NCBI GenBank assembly: GCA_038240295.1
Contig: JBBSDW010000076.1
Coordinates: forward strand, 1-16,304
Direction: 5' to 3'
Length of the DNA stretch: 16,304 bases
From: JABDDM01 sp038240295
Lineage (GTDB): Bacteria > Bacteroidota > Ignavibacteria > Palsa-1295
Positions 6,766 through 13,125 of the stretch are shown in pieces. Both the position numbers and the translations under genes were made by a program. The notes under the pieces were generated by a model. The model searched no databases. It saw nothing but the letters and a program-made list of their open reading frames with translations, and was not told where the DNA came from. Position 1 is the first letter of the stretch; each line of letters opens with the position of its first letter.

Positions 6766-7089
6766 ATGCAGATAGTAACAGAATCAACGAACACACGCGC
6801 GCTACGCATTGCACTGGATCACGACACGCAGGAAATGACGCGGCTCTATCAGCCGAGCATCCAGCGCATGGAACACCCGCACAAGGTACATTCGCACACG
6901 GAACATCGGGCACGCGCAGTGCATGGTGTCGACCATGTCCTTAGTGCCGCTGCTCCAGTCAGCAATTACAATACGAATACGATCGGCGGCGTGAGCTTCA
7001 TACGCGTCGAGAATGAGCGCATTGTTGAAGACGTTCAGCTGCAGTCGAAGCTTGAGTCACTCTGCGAGGCGCTCCGTTCGAGATACTAA
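6766..7089 (+). CDS. small His-rich protein of unknown function
   Basis: I do not recognise this 107-residue protein. The start ATG has one of the better ribosome-binding sequences in the window, GAAAGGG a few bases upstream, which supports expression. There is no signal peptide or membrane segment, so it is likely cytoplasmic. Residues 37-57 contain seven histidines in 21 positions (37, 39, 42, 44, 47, 53, 57), mostly as H-x-H pairs, with another at 19, which could bind a metal. The C-terminal third is more regular: GGVSFIRVENERIVEDVQ suggests two short strands, followed by a helix. It lies 122 bp after lexA on the same strand and converges with the LolA-like gene. An SOS link is possible but unsupported. 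Confidence 0.6.
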   Translation: MQIVTESTNTRALRIALDHDTQEMTRLYQPSIQRMEHPHKVHSHTEHRARAVHGVDHVLSAAAPVSNYNTNTIGGVSFIRVENERIVEDVQLQSKLESLCEALRSRY

Positions 7090-7341
7090 AAAAGTGTGGG
7101 TGCGAGAGATAAAATCCTGCGAGGGGTCTTTCGCATCTTCCTGTAGTATCGGCTCATTCGGGATTGCGGAGGCGCTATCGCTGTAGCCATCCTGGATGGG
7201 CCGGACTTTTTAGACGATCGATGATTGACCGGGTGATCGAATGCAAGTGCTTCGCATTTGTCTGGCACGACCATTTCACTTCCGTCCTCAGGATAACCAA
7301 TCGGTGCGTGCGCTGCGAACATTACTGCTCCCCTACCCTCG

Positions 7342-8112
7342 TCAATCTGCCTTGAAGGTGCTTTCAGCCGGATGAATATTATGCCGGATCGTGTCGTACT
7401 GAATCGTAAAGTTCTCCGGACCCGAGGCAACCACCCGGAACGGATACGTTACTCCATCGACCTTCCGGAAATCACTGTAGCGAGTCCAGAGAATAACGCC
7501 ATGCACAGGATGCCCACGCTGAATGATCGAGAAATTTGACGCAGCAACGTACCAAAGCTCCGGGTAAGACCCTTTGAACTGTACTTTGAGAACGTAAACT
7601 TTCCCAATTGTATCGACATTCGTGGTTCCGATGAGCAGGACTTGAACACCACTATCGAGGAGATGCAACTCTGGATTAAAAATCCCCTGCGCGAGATCGT
7701 CCTTGAGTGTTGCGCCTTTTAACGGCTTCAGTGCGCCGGTGGTGTCGGATACCCATGCGTGCTTACCGTCAATGACATGCAGGATCGTTTTATCGAGCAG
7801 CATCAGCTGATCCGAGCGTTTGTTCGGAGCTTCCTCGATCAACAGCACCGACCCAACGGCCGGTTTGCCCTGGATCATCGTCGTGAACGTACCGACGCTC
7901 GATCGGTCATGGACACTTTTAAGATTCTCTGCTCCCATCGCCGCCAACATGTGGGAGATCACATCCTGGACATGAGCCTCGGTCGGTTCGAATTTCAACG
8001 TATCTCTGTCTGTCCCCGGATGCGCCGAAACCCAATTTGGGCCGAACGACAATGAAAGTGTGGCGAAGAGAACAAGGGGAATTAGCGCGAATTTGAGCTG
8101 CACGTTTGTCAT
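7342..8112 (-). CDS. exported protein with LolA/RseB-like fold (outer-membrane lipoprotein-sorting-like)
   Basis: The 256-residue product begins with a clear Sec signal peptide, cleavage probably after VSA at residue 30. The mature part reads like the all-beta LolA/RseB/LppX type, lipid- or lipoprotein-binding half-barrels. It has an early helix (about 47-66), strands such as SSVGTFTTMIQGKPAVGSVL, the fragment HVIDGKHAWVSD, and near the end WTRYSDFRKVDGVTYPFRV, a phrase common in this fold. It would sit in the periplasm. Sequence similarity to true LolA is loose, so a general lipid-binding or sensory role is equally possible. It lies 83 bp downstream of prs on the same strand and may share its transcript. 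It converges with the His-rich gene across about 250 bp in which I see no feature. Confidence 0.55.
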   Translation of the reverse strand: MTNVQLKFALIPLVLFATLSLSFGPNWVSAHPGTDRDTLKFEPTEAHVQDVISHMLAAMGAENLKSVHDRSSVGTFTTMIQGKPAVGSVLLIEEAPNKRSDQLMLLDKTILHVIDGKHAWVSDTTGALKPLKGATLKDDLAQGIFNPELHLLDSGVQVLLIGTTNVDTIGKVYVLKVQFKGSYPELWYVAASNFSIIQRGHPVHGVILWTRYSDFRKVDGVTYPFRVVASGPENFTIQYDTIRHNIHPAESTFKAD

Positions 8113-8195
8113 TCGCCAATAAACGCATCATCGCGAACTTGGTTTCAGAAGATCAGCTACGATCTGACGACCTGATGAGCTTATTGGTCACTCGG

Positions 8196-9131
8196 TCACG
8201 ACTTTACATCGAAGAGGGAGCTGATCGACTTATCTTCATGGGTGCGCTTGATGGCTTCGGCAAACACTTTCGCCACCGATTGAACTCTGATCTTGGGGGA
8301 TGGGACTCTGAGCGGAATCGTATCGGTGACAAGCAAATATTCAATAGGAGAAGATTCGATCCGGCTGATCGCATCTCCGCTCAGCACGGGGTGCGTACAT
8401 GCTCCGAACACCGCGCGAGCCCCTTTGTCCTTGAGTGCCTTGGCTGCGTTCGTGAACGTCCCTCCGGTGTCGATCATATCGTCGATCAGGATGATCTCGC
8501 GGCCCCGAGGGTCACCGATGATGTTCATGACTTCAGCGACATTGGGGGCAGGTCGGCGTTTGTCGATGATGATAAGATCGCAGTTAAATCGTTTTGCGTA
8601 ACTTCTGGCCATCTTCGAACCACCAACGTCGGGCGAGGCGACCGTCAAATGCTTCAACTTTTCGCTCTTAAAATGTTTCACGAACGTATTCGAAGCATAA
8701 AGGTGGTCGAAGGGAATGTCGAAAAATCCCTGAAGCTGCGGCGCGTGCAGATCCATCGAGATAATCCGATCGGCGCCAGCTTCGGTGATGAGGTTCGCGA
8801 TCAGTTTGCTGGTGATCGCGACGCGCGGTTGATCCTTACGGTCCTGTCGTGCATAACCGAAATATGGAAGCACTGCAGTAATGCGCCTTGCACTTGCCCG
8901 CTTCGCTGCGTCGATGAGCATGAGAAGTTCGAGCAGGTTCTCGGCTGGAGGGATCGTCGACTGAATGATAAACAGATCCTCGCCGCGAATATTTTCGTCA
9001 TACTTAACCCACAACTCTCCATCCGAAAAATTCTTGATGCGTATGCTCGATAGCGATAGATTGAGCGCTTTCGCGACCCCTTCGGCAAAAACAGGATTAC
9101 TACGACCCGTTACGATCTTTGGATGCGACAT
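8196..9131 (-). CDS. prs: ribose-phosphate pyrophosphokinase (PRPP synthetase)
   Basis: Prs transfers pyrophosphate from ATP to ribose 5-phosphate, giving PRPP for purine, pyrimidine, histidine, tryptophan and NAD synthesis. The 311-aa length is standard for class I bacterial enzymes. Visible landmarks are the ATP-site segment YFGYARQDRKDQPR (90-103), DLHAPQLQGFF (127-137) with the metal and ATP ligand His129, the catalytic flexible loop with Lys191 and Arg193 (DKRRP), and the ribose-phosphate loop DDMIDTGGTF (217-226). The ATG at 9131 is preceded by a TATATTTG promoter-like octamer about 40 bases upstream, and there is no Shine-Dalgarno site. A 315-codon open frame lies antisense across it (8106-9053) and is a reading-frame shadow. 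Assignment is firm. Confidence 0.97.
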   Translation of the reverse strand: MSHPKIVTGRSNPVFAEGVAKALNLSLSSIRIKNFSDGELWVKYDENIRGEDLFIIQSTIPPAENLLELLMLIDAAKRASARRITAVLPYFGYARQDRKDQPRVAITSKLIANLITEAGADRIISMDLHAPQLQGFFDIPFDHLYASNTFVKHFKSEKLKHLTVASPDVGGSKMARSYAKRFNCDLIIIDKRRPAPNVAEVMNIIGDPRGREIILIDDMIDTGGTFTNAAKALKDKGARAVFGACTHPVLSGDAISRIESSPIEYLLVTDTIPLRVPSPKIRVQSVAKVFAEAIKRTHEDKSISSLFDVKS

Positions 9132-9172
9132 TGAGCGACGTTTGGCGACAAGTGATATTCCGATGAGACGTG

Positions 9173-9180
9173 CAAATATA
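9173..9180 (-). promoter_or_regulatory. predicted prs -7 promoter box (TATATTTG)
   Basis: The minus strand reads TATATTTG, an exact match to the Bacteroidota consensus TAnnTTTG. Transcription would start about 36 bases before the prs ATG. I see no clear partner box 19-21 bases upstream, so only the -7 element is supported. Confidence 0.5.
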
Positions 9181-9321
9181 AAGGCAGAAACCTGAGGACG
9201 TTAAAAGCCAACCTTAAGCCAGTCAACTTAAATCTTCCTATATTCGCCTGCGATCGAACAGGGTCGTGGGCCCAAAGATAACCATCATTCTGAGTTTTTC
9301 ACTCTTGCACCAACTGTTACA

Positions 9322-10065
9322 ATGAAATCTTCTGTCAAGACGCGCATGCTCCTGCTGCTGCTTGTTACGCTCGCACCGGTAATTCTTATGAGTTGCGATC
9401 ACGAGGAGCGGCTCGCATTCAAAAAAGGCGAACTGTTCTATGACAAAAAGCAAGTCACGGAGGCAACTGCAAAAAAACTTGGCGACAAGATGACTGCCAT
9501 CGGGTTTTTTTCGGACACGAAAGTCTCTTCGGAAAAATTACTCAAGCCCGATTCTGTTTACCAACTTCAGATCGTTCACGCTGCCGAGCCATCGACTAAA
9601 GCGACACGCGACGAATGGAACGAGATCGCGCTTGCGGTTTCCGAAGATGGACTTGGTGGCGCCCCGCTCGACCTTATTCTCACAGATACGACATGGGCGC
9701 CCTTCAACACCGTAAGTTATCGATCGCTCGGGACACTGCTTCCGGCGAAGGAAAGCCGCTATTTTTATGCGCCCAGTGTCTCGAGTGAGATGGCGACGAA
9801 GTTCAGGGACTTTCTCATTACCGATGGCTTTTTTGACGGAGGCGAAAAGATCGTCCGGCTTGAAAAAAACCCTTCGGGATACACGTTCGAAATGTATGCA
9901 GATTCAACCGAAGCGAACATGAACAAGAAAGATGCGTTTCAGTTGGAGATGAGCGATTGGTCAAAGAAAGTGTTTGGAGGAGGGCCCCTGACGCTCGAAC
10001 TTTGTGACGTTCAGATGCATCCCTTCCTGACGATCCCTCCATCTTCGTATCGCGCGAGCAAGTAA
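9322..10065 (+). CDS. lipoprotein with two tandem copies of one ~92-residue domain, function unknown
   Basis: This 247-residue protein starts with a lipoprotein signal: a basic head, the hydrophobic stretch LLLLLVTLAPVI and the lipobox LMSC with Cys25. It should be lipid-anchored in the cell envelope. The rest is an internal duplication. Repeat 1 (about 38-130) and repeat 2 (about 147-238) share FY near the start, V(T/S)-x-A-x-K in the first helix, GFF (61-63 and 169-171), a Y strand, GG-x-PL (112-116 and 219-223), a D two to three residues beyond, and PF-x-T (127-130 and 234-237). The offset is a constant 107-109 residues. I cannot name the domain with certainty. It is divergent from prs and followed by a hairpin terminator. 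Confidence 0.8.
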   Translation: MKSSVKTRMLLLLLVTLAPVILMSCDHEERLAFKKGELFYDKKQVTEATAKKLGDKMTAIGFFSDTKVSSEKLLKPDSVYQLQIVHAAEPSTKATRDEWNEIALAVSEDGLGGAPLDLILTDTTWAPFNTVSYRSLGTLLPAKESRYFYAPSVSSEMATKFRDFLITDGFFDGGEKIVRLEKNPSGYTFEMYADSTEANMNKKDAFQLEMSDWSKKVFGGGPLTLELCDVQMHPFLTIPPSSYRASK

Positions 10066-10081
10066 TTAGAGCGGAGAGTGT

Positions 10082-10097
10082 GGCGGCCCATGCCGCC
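10082..10097. terminator. hairpin between convergent genes
   Basis: GGCGGC and GCCGCC pair around CCAT, followed on the plus strand by GCTTTCGTTTTG. It sits 16 bases after the stop of the tandem-domain lipoprotein and just before the stop of the opposing thioredoxin-fold gene. The T-rich tail is interrupted, so efficiency is uncertain. Confidence 0.55.
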
Positions 10098-10109
10098 GCT
10101 TTCGTTTTG

Positions 10110-10418
10110 TCAGTGCCCTGCAAGAGCTTTGCGAAGGTTAGCCTCGGTTCGCGTTCCGGGTTCGGGTGGCTGTTCTCTTGTTGAATAAATTGTTCCGTCG
10201 CGATTGATGATCATAAAGATCGGACAAAATTCGAGCGCATAAGCTTTTGCAGCGTCGCTCTCGAATCTTCCTTCTGCATAAAGTTGAACCGACCGAAGTT
10301 TGAGCGTTGCAATGTAGCGTTTCCATTTGTCGAAGTCATGATCTTCAAACGCGATATTTAGGAACAGTACGTTCGTATAACTTTTGAATTTTTCCTGAAA
10401 CTCCGCAAGTGCGGGCAT
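10110..10418 (-). pseudogene. C-terminal part of the frameshifted TlpA-like gene (thioredoxin fold after the active site)
   Basis: This 102-codon frame continues the thioredoxin domain that breaks off in the frame from 11548. It begins at an internal Met of the CGPC-RREMPAL helix; the two active-site cysteine codons lie just upstream in the same frame at 10428-10439. It contains the second half of the fold, NVLFLNIAFEDHD and then FCPIFMIINRDGTI with the cis-proline. As an independent protein it would lack the active-site cysteines and the first strands, so it is read here as the separated end of one broken gene. Confidence 0.75.
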
Positions 10419-11548
10419 TTCGCGTCTGCAAGGGCCGCACCAGGTACCCAGAAGTTAACGAATAGCACCTTCCCTCTATAGTCGTGCAGATGGTGCACGA
10501 CGCCGGTCGAGTCAATGAGTGCAAATTCTGGCGCTGGCTTGTGCGCCGAAAGTCGGCGAGCAACCGATAACTTTTCAGAAACCAACTTTTGAAATCGCGG
10601 ATCGAATGGCTGCTCATTTAACAGATCAAGCGCGTGCTCCAAAAAGGGTACCAGCAACCCTCCGCGAATGAAAACAACTGCCCAACGCACCGCCGAATAA
10701 ATCGCGATCGGTCTTGTAATCCTATGAAATTTGCCGGCATTATTTAGCCGCGTCCAGAACCTCACACTGTCGCTCGCAGAAGTATCCGACGGCGATGCCT
10801 CTGACTCACGTAGGTCAACGATCCTTGTGACGATCATGTCGAGCATCCATGGATCGAGTACACCGAGTTTATCGATCTGAAGTGAGTCCGCCCATTTTCG
10901 GCCGTTGCTATCGATCATTTTCCAATGATCGTCATCGAGATCCCTATTGGCAAGCAGGTTCGATAGATTCGAGGCGAGCGCCGATCTTCTTTCTGAAAGT
11001 AGTTCGCGCAGTAGCGTTGGGCGAGTCGAAAGCTTCGAACGTGCGATTCGAACCACGCTATCAAGTGCCGCCTCATTCCCATTGCCAAACCGAAGGGCGC
11101 TCGCCCACGAAGAGTCGCGAAAACGGGTTGACCATTCCCTGGCAACGACCGTCTCGATCGAATCGAAAGCACGATTAGCACCAAGTTTGTCGAAGAGTAA
11201 GGTAGTCTCCCCGCTCGTGTCCTGCGAAAAGAATAAGCTGTCGCCACGCACCAAAGATAACTTCTCTGCCTCCCTTCCGGCTTTCGACTGGAGATCGTAG
11301 AGCCGATTTGGATCTGGAACAATCCTAAAAATCGTAAGCTTGGCGTCGCTCAGTCTTTTATACTTTGCAAGCATCCCTTGCACGGGTCCGAAGTGTGCAA
11401 ATCGAACACTCAAACTTGAATCCACCGATTCCGAGCGAAACACGATCACTGCATCTCTACAAGTTTGCGCTGCGACCATTCTCGGCACAGTTAGTGCGAG
11501 AACGAGATAGACAATACTCAGTTTGTTCGCCCGTTTTCTCGAAAACAT
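10358..11548 (-). pseudogene. TlpA/ResA-like thiol-disulfide protein, N-terminal part, frameshifted before CGPC
   Basis: From the ATG at 11548 the protein starts with a Sec signal peptide (cleavage after MVAA, residue 27), then about 300 residues of unassigned, mostly helical periplasmic sequence, then the start of a thioredoxin domain: KPAPEFALIDSTG, DYRGK and VLFVNFW ending at Trp367. In this frame the next 29 residues are nonsense. One base earlier or later the DNA reads GTWCGPCRREMP, a perfect active site. Adding one G to the GGG at 10447-10449 (minus strand) joins both parts into a protein of about 479 aa. An intact version would exchange thiols in the periplasm, as for cytochrome c maturation or disulfide repair. 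The Met at 11644 gives a longer frame but places the signal peptide internally, so I rejected it. It could be a real mutation or a homopolymer sequencing error. Confidence 0.8.
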
Positions 11549-11664
11549 GACCGTAGTTTTAAATTCCAGAAACTGGCACAAGGCTTGTTTAATTTTTGAG
11601 ACATCAGAAGGAGCAGACCGATAAGCGCCTTCAACAAATTTCATCAGTTTATAAATATACGACT

Positions 11665-12162
11665 ATGCCAACAAAGAAAATAACGACGCTTGAGGATCTT
11701 TATCTGGAAGCTATCCGCGATCTCTACAATGCAGAAGGCCAGCTTGTGAAAGCACTGCCGAAAATGGCGAAAGCCGCGACCGCCGAGCGTTTGACTGAGG
11801 CTTTTGAAAATCACCTCGCTCAAACAGAAGAGCACGTTGCCCGCTTAGAAAAAGTGTTCACGAGCCTGGGCGTTGTGGTACGTGGAAAGAAGTGCGTGGC
11901 GATGGAAGGGCTCATCGAAGAAGGCAAAGAATTGATCGAATCTGAAATCGAGCCGAACGTGCTCGACGCTGGATTGATCGCTGCCGCCCAAAAGGTCGAG
12001 CATTATGAGATTGCATCCTACGGCACAGTGCGTGTGTGGGCTGAAATGCTCGGCTATAACGACCAGGTCGAACTGCTGAGCCAGACACTCGCCGAAGAGA
12101 AGGAGACCGACGTGCTTCTCACAGAGCTTGCGGAATCGGCGGTGAACGCAGAGGCCGAGTAA
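11665..12162 (+). CDS. DUF892 / YciE-like ferritin-like protein
   Basis: The ATG at 11665 gives 165 residues, the usual length of the YciE/YciF (DUF892) family, four-helix ferritin-like proteins linked to stress and sometimes found near bacterial encapsulation or catalase genes. Their biochemical role is not settled. The family start LEDLYLEAIRDLYNAEGQL (9-27) is present. Possible di-metal ligands are Glu24, Glu56 and His57 (QTEEH), Glu112 with His113 and Glu115 (VEHYEIASYG, the family hallmark) and Glu144 or Glu147 (AEEKETD). It is cytoplasmic, with no signal. It is divergent from the thioredoxin-fold gene, with 116 bp between the starts, and is followed by a strong terminator. A longer TTG start at 11596 is unlikely. 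Confidence 0.9.
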   Translation: MPTKKITTLEDLYLEAIRDLYNAEGQLVKALPKMAKAATAERLTEAFENHLAQTEEHVARLEKVFTSLGVVVRGKKCVAMEGLIEEGKELIESEIEPNVLDAGLIAAAQKVEHYEIASYGTVRVWAEMLGYNDQVELLSQTLAEEKETDVLLTELAESAVNAEAE

Positions 12163-12189
12163 ACTGCGGCGAAGCATCGACATTGCTCT

Positions 12190-12229
12190 AAAAGTCAAAG
12201 CCCTCGCAAACGCGAGGGCTTTGACTTTT
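12190..12229. terminator. strong bidirectional Rho-independent terminator
   Basis: An 18-bp perfect stem (12190-12207 with 12212-12229) has a 4-base loop AAAC. The plus strand ends in TTTTTT and the minus strand in TTTT, so it can stop both the DUF892 transcript from the left and the tRNA-Gln transcript from the right. It is the strongest hairpin I see in the window. Confidence 0.95.
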
Positions 12230-12233
12230 TTCG

Positions 12234-12305
12234 CTGGGGCGGGAGGACTCGAACCTCCGAATGGCGCCTCCAAAGGGCGCTGCCTTACCGCTTGGCGACG
12301 CCCCA
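12234..12305 (-). tRNA. tRNA-Gln (anticodon TTG)
   Basis: The minus strand folds into a complete cloverleaf. The acceptor stem is TGGGGCG with CGCCCCA and discriminator G73. The D arm is GCC-AAGCGGTAA-GGC. The anticodon stem is GCGCC/GGCGC with loop CTTTGGA, giving anticodon TTG. The T arm is GGAGG-TTCGAGT-CCTCC. The U1-A72 pair and G73 are typical of glutamine tRNAs. CCA is not encoded: GCG follows the last stem base. The gene starts 36 bp after the stop of the lipoprotein gene on the same strand and is followed by the terminator at 12190-12229, so it may be co-transcribed with that gene. Confidence 0.96.
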
Positions 12306-12341
12306 AAATTTGCGTCACGAATAATTTTTTTTGTGCCTGCT

Positions 12342-13019
12342 TTATTGTGCTTGCGGCGTCGCTTCCTCTGATCGCATCTCCATTTTTTTTAGCTCCGCCG
12401 CTCCTTCAAGCCCGCCGATAACAGACTGCAATAATCGGAAGTTCTCCATTTTTCGAGCATCCGGTTGAACTCCGTTGGTTGCAAGTTCGACCATCGATAG
12501 CTCATAAAATCGAACCCCTGTTGTGAAAACGACCGTCCGGTGATCAAGTTCGACCGACCCGGTACTATCCGGAGAAGTATACTCGTACCCCGCAAAGAGC
12601 CTATTGTTGAGTGAAAACAGTTCGGCTTCCTTGGTCAGTTTTACCTTGCTCTGTTTTTGCTCCTTGAATGCAAGCGAAGCCTGTGCGATTGCAAGAAGTC
12701 CATCCCGCTCGACATTTCTTCTAAGTTCGGCCGATCCTGGGATCTCTGACAGGACAAGACCATTCGTACGGCCGCGATCAGTATAAAGAAAAAGCACGTT
12801 CTGAAATTCGGGCAGCGCTTCGGTATTTACAAGCAGCCAGCCGAGAGGATAATGGCCCGCAATATCACCGACGGGACTGTGAAAAAAAAGCGGATCCAGC
12901 GCTTCAGGCCCATACGGTGGATAGGGCGACGGCTTAACGACCGGTATTTTCGCAGCGCACGAGGCGAGCAAAAGAAGTGGCAATATCCAAAAGAGCGAGA
13001 AGAGTGGGCTGCGTGGCAT
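12342..13019 (-). CDS. predicted lipoprotein of unknown function
   Basis: I chose the ATG at 13019, giving 225 residues. The upstream ATG at 13046 would sit one base from a TATATTTG promoter-like box and leave no room for a transcript leader. The N-terminus is a lipoprotein signal with hydrophobic core FSLFWILPLLLL and lipobox LASC (Cys21). The mature part begins with a Pro/Tyr-rich linker (about 25-38), then an alpha/beta-looking domain with phrases such as PLGWLLVNTEALPEFQNVLFLYTD and HRTVVFTTGVRFYELSMVEL. This resembles proteins where a periplasmic domain follows a lipid anchor, but I cannot name the family. The C-terminus is charged and helical. It is followed by tRNA-Gln on the same strand and preceded by the end of the UbiD gene. 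Confidence 0.75.
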   Translation of the reverse strand: MPRSPLFSLFWILPLLLLASCAAKIPVVKPSPYPPYGPEALDPLFFHSPVGDIAGHYPLGWLLVNTEALPEFQNVLFLYTDRGRTNGLVLSEIPGSAELRRNVERDGLLAIAQASLAFKEQKQSKVKLTKEAELFSLNNRLFAGYEYTSPDSTGSVELDHRTVVFTTGVRFYELSMVELATNGVQPDARKMENFRLLQSVIGGLEGAAELKKMEMRSEEATPQAQ

Positions 13020-13047
13020 CAAACGAAGAATAAGCACATGAAGCATG

Positions 13048-13055
13048 CAAATATA
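13048..13055 (-). promoter_or_regulatory. predicted -7 promoter box (TATATTTG) of the lipoprotein gene
   Basis: The minus strand reads TATATTTG, identical to the box in front of prs and fitting TAnnTTTG. Its closeness to the ATG at 13046 argues that translation starts at 13019. No convincing upstream partner box is visible. Confidence 0.45.
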
Positions 13056-13125
13056 CCCACCGATCGAACAGCGGACAGGGCAAGCCCATAAAAAGTCATC
13101 GCAGGAAGCTCATCCAGAAAGATAA

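Noticed and set aside
7086..7430. 114-codon minus-strand frame in the gap between the His-rich gene and the LolA-like gene
   Set aside because: It overlaps the 3' end of the LolA-like gene in another frame, lacks a ribosome-binding site and shows no domain; low-confidence frame only.
8106..9053. 315-codon open frame on the plus strand antisense to prs
   Set aside because: It covers a textbook prs gene in reverse and its translation is rich in Arg, Asp and His with no domain; this is a reading-frame shadow favoured by codon bias.
13020..13046. Lipoprotein start at ATG 13046
   Set aside because: A TATATTTG box ends one base upstream, leaving no leader, and the signal peptide is better placed from 13019.
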